This document shows positions 4,812-12,008 of a stretch of DNA of 17,463 nt, piece by piece. The stretch is from Candidatus Woesearchaeota archaeon (lineage in GTDB: Archaea > Nanobdellota > Nanobdellia > Woesearchaeales > JACRKL01). A model generated the notes under the pieces. That model did no database searches. It worked only from the letters and a program-made list of their open reading frames with translations, and was not told where the DNA came from. The stretch lies in NCBI GenBank assembly GCA_016219795.1, contig JACRKK010000082.1, forward strand, positions 1 to 17,463. The letters are read 5' to 3'. Position numbers and translations under genes: made by a program. Positions within the stretch are counted from its first letter, which is position 1; each line of letters begins with the position of its first letter.

Positions 4812-7430
4812 TTATATATATTCGTTATCATGCTCCAAGTCAGGGAAGCGAACAGTATACCCATCTCCAGATAATTTTTCTTCCTCTGTTGCCTCTTCAC
4901 CTGCTCCCTGTGCTTCAGAAACAGGTAGTCCATCCTCTTGAGGCAGCTCTTCGGACTCAGCAAGCTTTGCTGCAGCAACAACAACATCGCTCTCTTCAAG
5001 CTTCATCAGACGCACACCCTGCGTATTCCTGCCGATAACCGAGATGTCTTTCACGGGCATGCGAATCAGGATGCCGTTCTTGCTGATAAGCATGATGTCT
5101 TCATGGGACGTGACTGATTTAATGGTGATGACACTTCCATTCCGCTCAGAGCATTGGATATTAATGACGCCGGAGCCGCCTCTTCTAATCAGCCGGTATT
5201 CCTGGACCGCTGTCCTCTTGCCATAACCATTCTCCGTGATCGTCAGAAGCGTTTTTCCCTCGGAAGCAAGGACCATGCCAATGACCTCATCCTTCTCCTC
5301 AAGCGTGATGCCTCTCACACCCATCGAAGCTCTGCCGATGGGTCGTGCATCTTTTTCTTGGAAACGAACTGCCATGCCGCTTTTTGTGGCAATAATAATC
5401 TCTTTTTTTCCATCAGTCTTCACCACTTCCACCAACTCATCATCCTGCTCTAAAGTAATACCAATGATGCCGCCCTGACGCGGCCTTGCATACGCCATAA
5501 GATTGGTCTTTTTGATCGTCCCCTTCTTAGTGCACATGAGGAGATAATGCTTGTCATCAAACTCGTCGATGGGGATCATGGCAGATATCTTTTCTCCTTC
5601 TTTGAGCTCAAGAAGATTGACGATGGCCTTGCCTGCAGCCTGTCGTGATGCCTCGGGAATCTTATACACCTTCAGCCAGTAGACCTGACCTGTACTGCTA
5701 AAGCAGAGGATATAGCTGTGCGTGTTAGCAATGAAAAGATTCTCGATGAAATCTTCTTCTTTGGTGTTCGCACCGACAATGCCCCTGCCGCCGCGCCTCT
5801 GCTGCCGGTAAGTATCAATAGGCATGCGCTTGACATAGCCCTGGTGGCTGACCGTAATCACGACGTTTTCTTTTTCAATTAAATCCTCAATGTCAAGCCC
5901 TTCCTCATCAATATCCTGGATCTCTGTTCTTCTGCTGTCACCATACAATTCTTTGACTGCAATAAGCTCCTCTTTGATGATACCATAGATTCTTGCCTCA
6001 GATGCAAGAATCTCTGACAGTTCTCCCACCAGTTTTTTGAGACCTGTGTGCTCTTCCCTAATCTTGCTCTGCTCAAGGCTGGTGAGTTTCTGCAGACGCA
6101 TGTCAAGAATGGCTGCGCTCTGTTTTTCAGAAAGAGAATAACGTGACATCAAGGACGATTTTGCAGCATCGACAGAGTTTGATTTTTTGAGAAGAGTAAT
6201 GATGGCATCGATATTGTCAAGGGCGATGATAAGTCCTTCAAGGATATGTGCCTTCTCTTCTGCTTTTTTAAGATCAAAAGTGGTACGCTTGATGATTACC
6301 TCTTTTCTATAAGTGATGAATTCCTGGATGAGTTGTTTGAGGTTTAAGACCCGCGGCTCGTTGTTGACTAGTGCAAGCATGATAGTGCCAAAGGTCTGCT
6401 GCAGTCTGCTGTGCTTATACAGCTGATTTAAGACAACCTCTGCATTGGCATCCTTCTTCAGTTCAATGATGACCCGCACGCCTTCTTTGTTGGATTCATC
6501 CCGCAGATCACTGATGCCCTGCACCTTCTTCTCACGGACAAGGTCTGCAATCTGCTCAATTAACATGGCTTTGTTGACCATATAAGGGATTTCCGTCATG
6601 ACAATGCATTCCCTGCCGCGGACATTTTCTTGTGCAGTTTTTGCACGAATCACAACCTTACCCCTGCCAGTAGCATAGGTCTGCGCAATGCCTCTTTTCC
6701 CACAGATGATGCCGCCTGTGGGGAAATCAGGCCCAGTCACTAACTGCATGATTTCCTCGATGCTTATTTCTGGCTTCTCAATGAGCGCAATACATCCCGC
6801 ACAGACTTCCGTAATATTATGGGGTGGGATGTTGGTCGCCATGCCTACGGCAATGCCGGATGAGCCATTGACAAGAAGATTAGGTATTTTGGATGGAAGG
6901 ACAGACGGTTCTGTGAGGGATCCGTCAAAATTAGGGACAAAAGGGACCGTTTCCTTTTCGATGTCTGCAAGCGTCTCCTCTGCAATCTTGGTGAGACGTG
7001 CTTCTGTGTATCGCATAGCAGCTGGCGCATCCCCATCCATGCTGCCGAAATTACCCTGTCCATCAACAAGAGGATAGCGCAAGGAGAAGTCCTGCACCAT
7101 TCTCACGAGGCTGTCGTAGACAGCAGTATCACCATGCGGATGGAATTTACCCAACACTTCTCCAACGATTCTGGCGCTTTTCTTGAACGGTTTGTTATGT
7201 GGCAGGCCCAATTCACTCATGGCAAAAAGAATTCTGCGGTGGACTGGCTTTAAGCCGTCACGCACATCAGGAAGTGCCCTTCCTACGATGACGGACATAG
7301 CATAGTTAAGATAGGATTCCTTCATCTCCTCTTCAATTAAGCGGGGTGAAGTGCGCTCCAGCTGTGGGGGTGTTTGCGCGGCATTATCCCCCCCTGTTTT
7401 TGGGGATTCGTAATCCGATTTTTTGGCCAT
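4812..7430 (-). CDS. gyrA: DNA gyrase subunit A
   Basis: 872 residues, close to bacterial GyrA in length. GyrA cuts and rejoins DNA and wraps it so that GyrA2GyrB2 can introduce negative supercoils. The winged-helix and tower core starts at SPRLIEEEMKESYLNYAMSV. The catalytic tyrosine is Y141 in AAMRYTEARL. In the quinolone region HPHGDTAVYDS, T102 stands at the E. coli Ser83 position and D106 at Asp87. The GyrA box QQRRGGRG at 543-550 identifies gyrase, not topoisomerase IV, and six beta-pinwheel blades follow. The C-tail is acidic. The first about 25 residues are a poorly conserved extension. A TATA box at 7473-7478 implies a leader of about 19 nt. gyrB is not adjacent on either side within this window, unlike the common gyrBA arrangement. 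Gyrase in archaea is thought to be of bacterial origin. Confidence 0.97.
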   Translation of the reverse strand: MAKKSDYESPKTGGDNAAQTPPQLERTSPRLIEEEMKESYLNYAMSVIVGRALPDVRDGLKPVHRRILFAMSELGLPHNKPFKKSARIVGEVLGKFHPHGDTAVYDSLVRMVQDFSLRYPLVDGQGNFGSMDGDAPAAMRYTEARLTKIAEETLADIEKETVPFVPNFDGSLTEPSVLPSKIPNLLVNGSSGIAVGMATNIPPHNITEVCAGCIALIEKPEISIEEIMQLVTGPDFPTGGIICGKRGIAQTYATGRGKVVIRAKTAQENVRGRECIVMTEIPYMVNKAMLIEQIADLVREKKVQGISDLRDESNKEGVRVIIELKKDANAEVVLNQLYKHSRLQQTFGTIMLALVNNEPRVLNLKQLIQEFITYRKEVIIKRTTFDLKKAEEKAHILEGLIIALDNIDAIITLLKKSNSVDAAKSSLMSRYSLSEKQSAAILDMRLQKLTSLEQSKIREEHTGLKKLVGELSEILASEARIYGIIKEELIAVKELYGDSRRTEIQDIDEEGLDIEDLIEKENVVITVSHQGYVKRMPIDTYRQQRRGGRGIVGANTKEEDFIENLFIANTHSYILCFSSTGQVYWLKVYKIPEASRQAAGKAIVNLLELKEGEKISAMIPIDEFDDKHYLLMCTKKGTIKKTNLMAYARPRQGGIIGITLEQDDELVEVVKTDGKKEIIIATKSGMAVRFQEKDARPIGRASMGVRGITLEEKDEVIGMVLASEGKTLLTITENGYGKRTAVQEYRLIRRGGSGVINIQCSERNGSVITIKSVTSHEDIMLISKNGILIRMPVKDISVIGRNTQGVRLMKLEESDVVVAAAKLAESEELPQEDGLPVSEAQGAGEEATEEEKLSGDGYTVRFPDLEHDNEYI

Positions 7431-7472
7431 ATTCTCGTCGACAAAAATGCATAGAAAGAAGAGTCTGGTGGT

Positions 7473-7478
7473 TTATAA
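7473..7478 (-). promoter_or_regulatory. Probable TATA box of gyrA
   Basis: TTATAA in GTTTATAAAC, 45 nt upstream of the gyrA ATG, predicting a 5' leader of about 19 nt. It lies in the 175-bp divergent region shared with the PIN gene. Confidence 0.4.
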
Positions 7479-7576
7479 ACATTATGGTTTTATTTGGCCT
7501 TTATAAGGCTTATAACTGCCTTTTTTTAGGGTTTTGATGTGTTTGATTGGTGGTTTAAAAAGGCAAACAAAACGCA

Positions 7577-7582
7577 TATAAA
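7577..7582 (+). promoter_or_regulatory. TATA box of the PIN-rpoE-spt4-rps24e-rps27ae cluster
   Basis: TATAAA in CGCATATAAACACC. Its centre is 26.5 nt before the ATG at 7606, indicating a leaderless first gene; the downstream genes carry ribosome binding sites instead. Confidence 0.6.
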
Positions 7583-7605
7583 CACCCTCTGTTCCCTAAA
7601 ACCTC

Positions 7606-8001
7606 ATGCAACCCCTAACCATCATCTTAGATACCAACTTCCTCCTCATTCCCGTCCAGTTTAGGGTGGATATCTTTGCAGAAATAGAGCGTATCTTTGA
7701 TATTCCGTATCAGCTCTGCATCCTGGAAAAGACCATCACAGAATTGGAGGGCATCATGGCAACGCAGAAAGGCAAAGACAAAGAAGCAGCAAAACTTGCC
7801 CTGCAGCTTATAAAAGCAAAACATTTAAATATCCTTCCCTCAGTCTCGCCTAAATCAGTAGATGCGAACCTCTTGGAGTTAGGCAAGACGGGTGCGTGCA
7901 TTGCCACACAGGACATCGGGCTTCTGAGACTCCTCAAAAAGAGTCAGGTCCAATCCGTCCGGCTGCGGCAGCAAAGCCATCTACAATGGTTGCGAGGGTG
8001 A
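7606..8001 (+). CDS. PIN-domain protein of the Fcf1/UTP24-like group
   Basis: 131 residues spanning a single PIN domain (RNase H-like nuclease fold). The acidic residues expected for the metal site are present: D9 in ILDTNFLL, E46 in TITELEG, D86 in SVDANLLEL and D103 in ATQDIGLLRLL. Archaeal homologues (COG1412) resemble eukaryotic Fcf1/UTP24, the pre-rRNA endonuclease, and typically sit directly before rpoE1, exactly as here, 4 bp upstream. This makes an rRNA or RNA-processing role more likely than a toxin role, and no antitoxin gene is seen next to it. It is the leaderless first gene of the cluster. Confidence 0.85.
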   Translation: MQPLTIILDTNFLLIPVQFRVDIFAEIERIFDIPYQLCILEKTITELEGIMATQKGKDKEAAKLALQLIKAKHLNILPSVSPKSVDANLLELGKTGACIATQDIGLLRLLKKSQVQSVRLRQQSHLQWLRG

Positions 8002-8005
8002 TACC

Positions 8006-8560
8006 GTGTTTTATAAATCTGAAATCAAAGATCATATAAGGGTTCCTCCGGACTTGTTCGGACTGGAGATGGAAGAGTCAATCATCAAGCGTATTAAGAA
8101 AAAATACGAAGGTCACATTTCTAAGGAACTTGGCATTGTCATCGATGTTCTTGGTCTAAAAACCGTTGGAGCAGGTACCATCATCCCTGGAGACGGTGCA
8201 GCCTATTATGAAGCAACGTTTGAGCTTCTGCATTTCCGGCCTGATCTACAGGAAGTCCTGCTTGGGAAAATAAAGGATATCGCAGACTTTGGTGCCTTTA
8301 TGTCCATCGGACCCATTGACGGCATGATCCACATCAGCCAGACCATGAATGATTTCGTCAGTTTCAGTAAAGACAAAACACTGCTTGGCAAAGAGAGCAA
8401 AAAAAGCATCCGCGTTAATGACAAGTGCCGGGCAAGGGTCATTGCTATCAGCTACAAAGATATTACCAACCCAAAACTTGGCCTAACCATGAGACAGGAA
8501 GGCCTTGGCAGAGTAGACTGGGATACACCCCAGACAGCAACAGAGGAGAAAGAGAAATAA
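8006..8560 (+). CDS. rpoE1: DNA-directed RNA polymerase subunit E' (Rpb7 homologue)
   Basis: 184 residues. Rpo7 pairs with Rpo4 to form the polymerase stalk, which binds nascent RNA and aids initiation and processivity. The N-terminal tip domain begins FYKSEIKDHIRVPPDLFG and continues to about residue 80. An S1/OB RNA-binding domain follows (about 82-163): GKIKDIADFGAFMSIGPIDGMIHISQ, RARVIAIS, PKLGLTMRQEGLG. The tail is charged. The start is GTG, placed 3 nt after the ribosome binding site GAGGGTGAT (7994-8002), which overlaps the stop of the PIN gene. It is followed after 1 bp by spt4, as in many archaea. Confidence 0.95.
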   Translation: MFYKSEIKDHIRVPPDLFGLEMEESIIKRIKKKYEGHISKELGIVIDVLGLKTVGAGTIIPGDGAAYYEATFELLHFRPDLQEVLLGKIKDIADFGAFMSIGPIDGMIHISQTMNDFVSFSKDKTLLGKESKKSIRVNDKCRARVIAISYKDITNPKLGLTMRQEGLGRVDWDTPQTATEEKEK

Positions 8561-8561
8561 C

Positions 8562-8750
8562 ATGGCCAAAAAAAAAGTATGCAAAACGTGCAAGCTCTTT
8601 GTTGAGACTGAAGAATGCCCCTCCTGCAAAGGAAACCAGTTCTCTAACAGCTGGCAAGGGAGAATTTATTTTCTTGACACAGAAAAATCGTATATTGCCC
8701 AGAAAATGGGTGCCAAATCTAAAGGAGAATACGCGTTAAAGGTAAGGTGA
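8562..8750 (+). CDS. spt4: Transcription elongation factor Spt4 (RNA polymerase subunit E'')
   Basis: 62 residues, full length for archaeal Spt4. It forms a heterodimer with Spt5 (NusG homologue), which clamps onto RNA polymerase and promotes elongation. A zinc ribbon is made by C7-x2-C10 and C19-x2-C22 (CKTC, CPSC). Then come the typical NSWQGRIYFLDTEKSYIAQKMG and a short end GEYALKVR. The ATG follows the rpoE1 stop by a single base; a purine-rich GAGGAGAA at 8544-8551 may serve as ribosome binding site. spt5 is not in this window. Confidence 0.95.
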   Translation: MAKKKVCKTCKLFVETEECPSCKGNQFSNSWQGRIYFLDTEKSYIAQKMGAKSKGEYALKVR

Positions 8751-8754
8751 AACT

Positions 8755-9069
8755 ATGAAACTGGAAATGCTCAAACAAAAAGAGATCCCACTGCTCTCAA
8801 GGAAGCGGGTTTCCTTCAGCGCAACGTATGAAGGCAAGACGCCTCAGCGCAATGAGTTGCTCAAGCAGGTTGCAACCATGATGAAAGTGCCTGAGAATTT
8901 AGTGATCATCAAACATATTTATACACAATTTGGTCAGAACACAGTCAAGATTATCGCTCACGTCTACAAAAACGATGAGGAACTCGTCAGGTTTGAAGAG
9001 AAGCACCTCATTAAGAAGCATAGGGGCGGCGAAGAAAAGAAGGAAAAGAAAAAGGAAGCAAAGAAATAA
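8755..9069 (+). CDS. rps24e: Small ribosomal subunit protein eS24
   Basis: 104 residues, matching archaeal S24e of the 30S subunit. The recognisable core is LLSRKRVSFSATYEGKTPQR, then ELLKQVATMMKVPENLVIIK, then FGQNTVKIIAHVYKN. The lysine/glutamate-rich tail (EEKKEKKKEAKK) is common in this family. A GGTGA ribosome binding site (8746-8750) overlaps the stop codon of spt4, 4 nt before the ATG, so the two are probably translationally coupled. Confidence 0.95.
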   Translation: MKLEMLKQKEIPLLSRKRVSFSATYEGKTPQRNELLKQVATMMKVPENLVIIKHIYTQFGQNTVKIIAHVYKNDEELVRFEEKHLIKKHRGGEEKKEKKKEAKK

Positions 9070-9080
9070 GGTGAAAAAGC

Positions 9081-9293
9081 GTGGCACAAGCAGCAGCGAA
9101 GAAGACAGAAGCAGCAAAGAAGAAAGGAAAAGTGCATAGTAAACGATGGTCACATTATGCAATCAAAGGAGATAAACTAGAACGCAAGAACAGGTTCTGC
9201 CCAAAATGCGGCGAAGGCAACTTCATGGGCGAGCATAAGAACAGGCGTGCTTGCGGCAAGTGTGGCTATACAGAAATTATTAGTAGCAAATAA
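9081..9293 (+). CDS. rps27ae: Small ribosomal subunit protein eS27-type S27ae (eS31)
   Basis: 70 residues including an alanine/lysine-rich N-terminal extension. The zinc ribbon is C40-x2-C43 (CPKC) and C58-x2-C61 (CGKC), with HSKRWSHYAIKGDKLERKNRF before it, typical of archaeal S27ae. In eukaryotes the homologue is fused to ubiquitin; here it stands alone. The start is GTG at 9081 after GGTGA (9070-9074). It is the last gene of the cluster: the usual downstream kae1-bud32 partner is absent and a convergent gene ends 57 bp further on. Confidence 0.95.
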   Translation: MAQAAAKKTEAAKKKGKVHSKRWSHYAIKGDKLERKNRFCPKCGEGNFMGEHKNRRACGKCGYTEIISSK

Positions 9294-9350
9294 GAAATTT
9301 CTGAGTTGATAGTTTGCAGTTAGAAGGGCTTATTTTTCATATCTTATAAC

Positions 9351-10961
9351 TCACGTTTCAGAATTCAATCTATTCGCCTTCTCTACAGCCTCTAAACCCA
9401 CAGACGTCCCTTGTTCAATCAGTTCAAGCGTTGCGCCTCCGGCGTTGGAAACAACGGTAAAATAAGAGGATGCATTATAATCACGAATGAATGCAGCAGT
9501 ATCGCCACCAGCACCCACAGTAACAGCACCGTTATCTGTCGCTTTCTGGATAGCTAAAAGGACAGTGGTATTTGCCTTACCCACGCCCTCCACGCGCTTA
9601 TCCTCAATAGACAGTGGTCCGGCAAGAATAAGCAGTTTTGCTGCACCTATATATTTAGCAATGTCTTCTGCAGTCTTTGGCCCGGGTGCAACACCAAGCC
9701 ATCCCCCGGGGATGCCTGTAGATGCTCCATAAATTTTGATCTGTGCATCTGCAGGCAGCACACCATTCTCATCCGGAAGTTTATTGGTGATAACATGATC
9801 CGCTGACAGGGCAACAACTACCCCTTTTTCTTTTGCTTTCAGCAGAAGCTTAGTGGCAAACAGGAGCTGCTCTCCTTCCTGACCCCACATAATATAGGAA
9901 CTGCCTACCAGTCTCTTGATATCTTCAGTTGTTATCCCCACTTGCTTTTTGATCGCCTCAGTCTTTTCTTTTTGGAGAGCTTTTTCAAGTGCTGATGCCC
10001 GCTTTGCTGCGTCAAGCATTCCATCGCTATTAATTGCTTTGGTTTCCCGCGCAATCCGGTCGTTATATTGTTCTACAATCTGTTCAGCAAGAGATAAATT
10101 CTTCTGAAAAATAGGTTCATAAGCCATGGCAACAAGCAAAGTATAGGTCACCGCACCCTGTCCTATGAGTGTATCACCGGGTCTCATCTTCTCAAGCAGG
10201 GCATGGGCAACCGTTATCTTTGAAGTTATACCTGACTGTGTCTCAATCTTTTTTCCTGAAAGGAAAAAAACGAAAGGCCCTCGTCCTGACTTTACAAGTT
10301 CCCCACCAATGCCTCCTATGTATTTCAGCACCTTTGCATATTTGTAACCAACCACTACTTTCCCACCAGCTTTTGCAACCAGCAGGGGAGTTGTGGAGAC
10401 CGTCGCCTCTGGCCTGTGGTTGTGGGCCTCAGCATCATTAATGTACAGGCTATTATTCCCGGCAAGGGATGCGACAAAAACTGCAAATGTTGGATCGTTT
10501 GCTTGTGCCTCAGGATCATAACGGACATTCTCCAAGAGGACAACCTGGCCTGGCTTTAGTGCTGCAATGACCTGCTGCACCTCTTGTTTATGTTTAAAGA
10601 TGCTTCGGGGGGCAGAACCATCAAAGCAGTTGGGCGCAAGCACAACAGGATGTTTCAATAGTCCCTTTTCCAAAAGAAGCTCTTGCAGACGTAACGCAAC
10701 AGGGGCCATACTACACAAAGGATCCTCACCTTTTGGCCTTCCAATCCATCCACCCACCACAATAATCCTGCAATCATGGGTAATGAGATCCTTAAGCGTC
10801 TCCAGAGAATCCTTAATGCGATCATCGTCCCGGACGCGGCCCGCATCCAAAAGACCCTTGGTGCTGTCAATCGGCACATCGTACGATGTCCTGACCATAA
10901 CATATTTCTCTCTAAACAATGCAAGATTAATGTCATGCAGTGTCAAGTAATTCATAGACAT
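9351..10961 (-). CDS. Divergent, enlarged phosphoglycerate kinase family protein
   Basis: 536 residues from ATG 10961; canonical Pgk has about 390-415. Family landmarks appear in order: VRTSYDVP (24-30, usually RxDxNVP), GWIGRPKG (71-78, usually SHLGRPKG), LLENVRYDPEAQANDP (142-157), NDAEAHNHRPEAT (175-187), SGKKIETQ (235-242, usually GGAKVSDK), AGPLSIED (447-454, usually NGPMGVFE), AGGDTAA (484-490) and SNAGGATLEL (505-514). The nucleotide-site Lys238, D487-T488 and the HR at 182-183 are kept. The phosphoglycerate-site Asp/Asn and the His of SHLGRP are changed. A charged helical insertion of about 85 residues (about 283-365) sits where the canonical protein runs straight on to the second domain. 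It may be a weak or altered Pgk, or a kinase or transferase for another acid. TGATG couples it to DUF2304; a second ATG at 10955 has the better ribosome binding site. Confidence 0.75.
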   Translation of the reverse strand: MSMNYLTLHDINLALFREKYVMVRTSYDVPIDSTKGLLDAGRVRDDDRIKDSLETLKDLITHDCRIIVVGGWIGRPKGEDPLCSMAPVALRLQELLLEKGLLKHPVVLAPNCFDGSAPRSIFKHKQEVQQVIAALKPGQVVLLENVRYDPEAQANDPTFAVFVASLAGNNSLYINDAEAHNHRPEATVSTTPLLVAKAGGKVVVGYKYAKVLKYIGGIGGELVKSGRGPFVFFLSGKKIETQSGITSKITVAHALLEKMRPGDTLIGQGAVTYTLLVAMAYEPIFQKNLSLAEQIVEQYNDRIARETKAINSDGMLDAAKRASALEKALQKEKTEAIKKQVGITTEDIKRLVGSSYIMWGQEGEQLLFATKLLLKAKEKGVVVALSADHVITNKLPDENGVLPADAQIKIYGASTGIPGGWLGVAPGPKTAEDIAKYIGAAKLLILAGPLSIEDKRVEGVGKANTTVLLAIQKATDNGAVTVGAGGDTAAFIRDYNASSYFTVVSNAGGATLELIEQGTSVGLEAVEKANRLNSET

Positions 10962-11299
10962 CACTTCTTTTTCTTTTTCCAAAGTGCAATTTCCCTGACC
11001 AGTTTGGTGATATTTGTTTCTAGCATATCCATCTTAATGTACAGACGAAACAGTGCATAAAAGAGAAAAGCGATTCCTAAATAGATAATGACGTCAACCC
11101 CTCGGCCAACCCCGAAAATTCTGGCAAAGACACCAGTTGTTTCAGGAACGAGGGCAAAAACCAACACCATAATCCAAAGCACTGCCCAAAACGCAAATTG
11201 CACCAGATGAAGCTTGCGGTCTTTAAGTCGCAGCACAGCACGTGACAAGGCAAAGAGGGCAAACAGAATGATAATGACCTGGAATGGTGTAGGTGTCAT
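10961..11299 (-). CDS. DUF2304 membrane protein
   Basis: 112 residues with three membrane segments (about 7-23, 33-51, 67-87) and a basic end WKKKKK. The layout matches DUF2304 (PF10066), small proteins that often sit next to family 2 glycosyltransferases. They are thought to be partners in lipid-linked sugar or polysaccharide assembly, though their biochemical role is unknown. Here the gene follows the GT2 gene by 19 bp, with a GGAG-containing ribosome binding site. Its TGA overlaps the next gene's ATG (TGATG), so the cluster is clearly one transcript at this point. Confidence 0.8.
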   Translation of the reverse strand: MTPTPFQVIIILFALFALSRAVLRLKDRKLHLVQFAFWAVLWIMVLVFALVPETTGVFARIFGVGRGVDVIIYLGIAFLFYALFRLYIKMDMLETNITKLVREIALWKKKKK

Positions 11300-11318
11300 A
11301 GGGGCACTCCGTTAACGG

Positions 11319-12008
11319 TTATTTAAAAAATTTACTGAAAATCAAGCGAAGTCCGATGCGGACAGAATTGGTCCAGCTCTGGCTCCTCATATTCGTATAC
11401 TTGATGAACACAGGAACCTCTACAAAACGCAAACGATTTCTTGCAATTTCCTCAAGAATCTGGGATGCATGCTCCATCCTATCCTCTGTAATGGCAATGG
11501 TCTCCGCTGCCTTACGCGAAAGCACCCTCAGACCATTCTGCGAATCCGTCAGCCGGATGCCATACATAACATAGGTGAAGACAACCCCAAGCTTTAGTGC
11601 TAGACACTTCATAAATGGTACTTCTTTCTCCTCCTTCTCTGTTAGGAATCGTGAGCCCAGCGCAACATCGTATTGCTCTGCAAGCACAGGACGCAATAAT
11701 TTTCCAATATCCCCCACACGATGCTGTCCGTCAGCATCAAAGGTGACAATAGCAATATCAGGGGATGGGTCTGTCGCAAGAACAAAATCAATGCCGGTCT
11801 TGAGGCTTGCTCCCTGTCCCCTGTTAAGTACATGAGAAAGCACATACACACCTGCCTGTCTTGCAATGCGGGCAGTATTATCAGTAGAACAATCATCCAC
11901 CACGACAATCTGGCGGTAACCTGCACCTCTTAAGCCCCAGACTACATCGCTAATGGATTTCTCTTCATTAAAAGCTGCGATGACTATCCAAACCCGTTTC
12001 TTGTTCAT
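11319..12008 (-). CDS. Family 2 glycosyltransferase, dolichyl-phosphate sugar synthase-like
   Basis: 229 residues from ATG 12008, which overlaps the aglB stop by four bases (ATGA). This is the GT-A fold of the DPM1/AglD-like type: IAAFNEE (10-16), VVDDCSTDNT (36-45), LNRGQGASLKTG (61-72), FDADGQH with the metal-binding DxD (90-96), then DSQNGLRVLSR (155-165). These enzymes move a sugar from a nucleotide donor to dolichyl phosphate at the inner membrane face. The end (SVRIGLRLIFSKFF) is amphipathic with no clear membrane span, so DUF2304 may provide the membrane anchor. A longer start at 12035 would lie inside aglB and is less likely. The sugar is not predictable. Confidence 0.85.
   Translation of the reverse strand: MNKKRVWIVIAAFNEEKSISDVVWGLRGAGYRQIVVVDDCSTDNTARIARQAGVYVLSHVLNRGQGASLKTGIDFVLATDPSPDIAIVTFDADGQHRVGDIGKLLRPVLAEQYDVALGSRFLTEKEEKEVPFMKCLALKLGVVFTYVMYGIRLTDSQNGLRVLSRKAAETIAITEDRMEHASQILEEIARNRLRFVEVPVFIKYTNMRSQSWTNSVRIGLRLIFSKFFK

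Noticed and set aside
6688..7077. 129-residue plus-strand reading frame inside gyrA
   Set aside because: Exactly antisense to the conserved gyrA core; no domain or start signal of its own.
7606..8001. VapC toxin reading of the PIN protein
   Set aside because: No antitoxin gene precedes it, and its position before rpoE1 is the conserved place of the Fcf1-like PIN protein.
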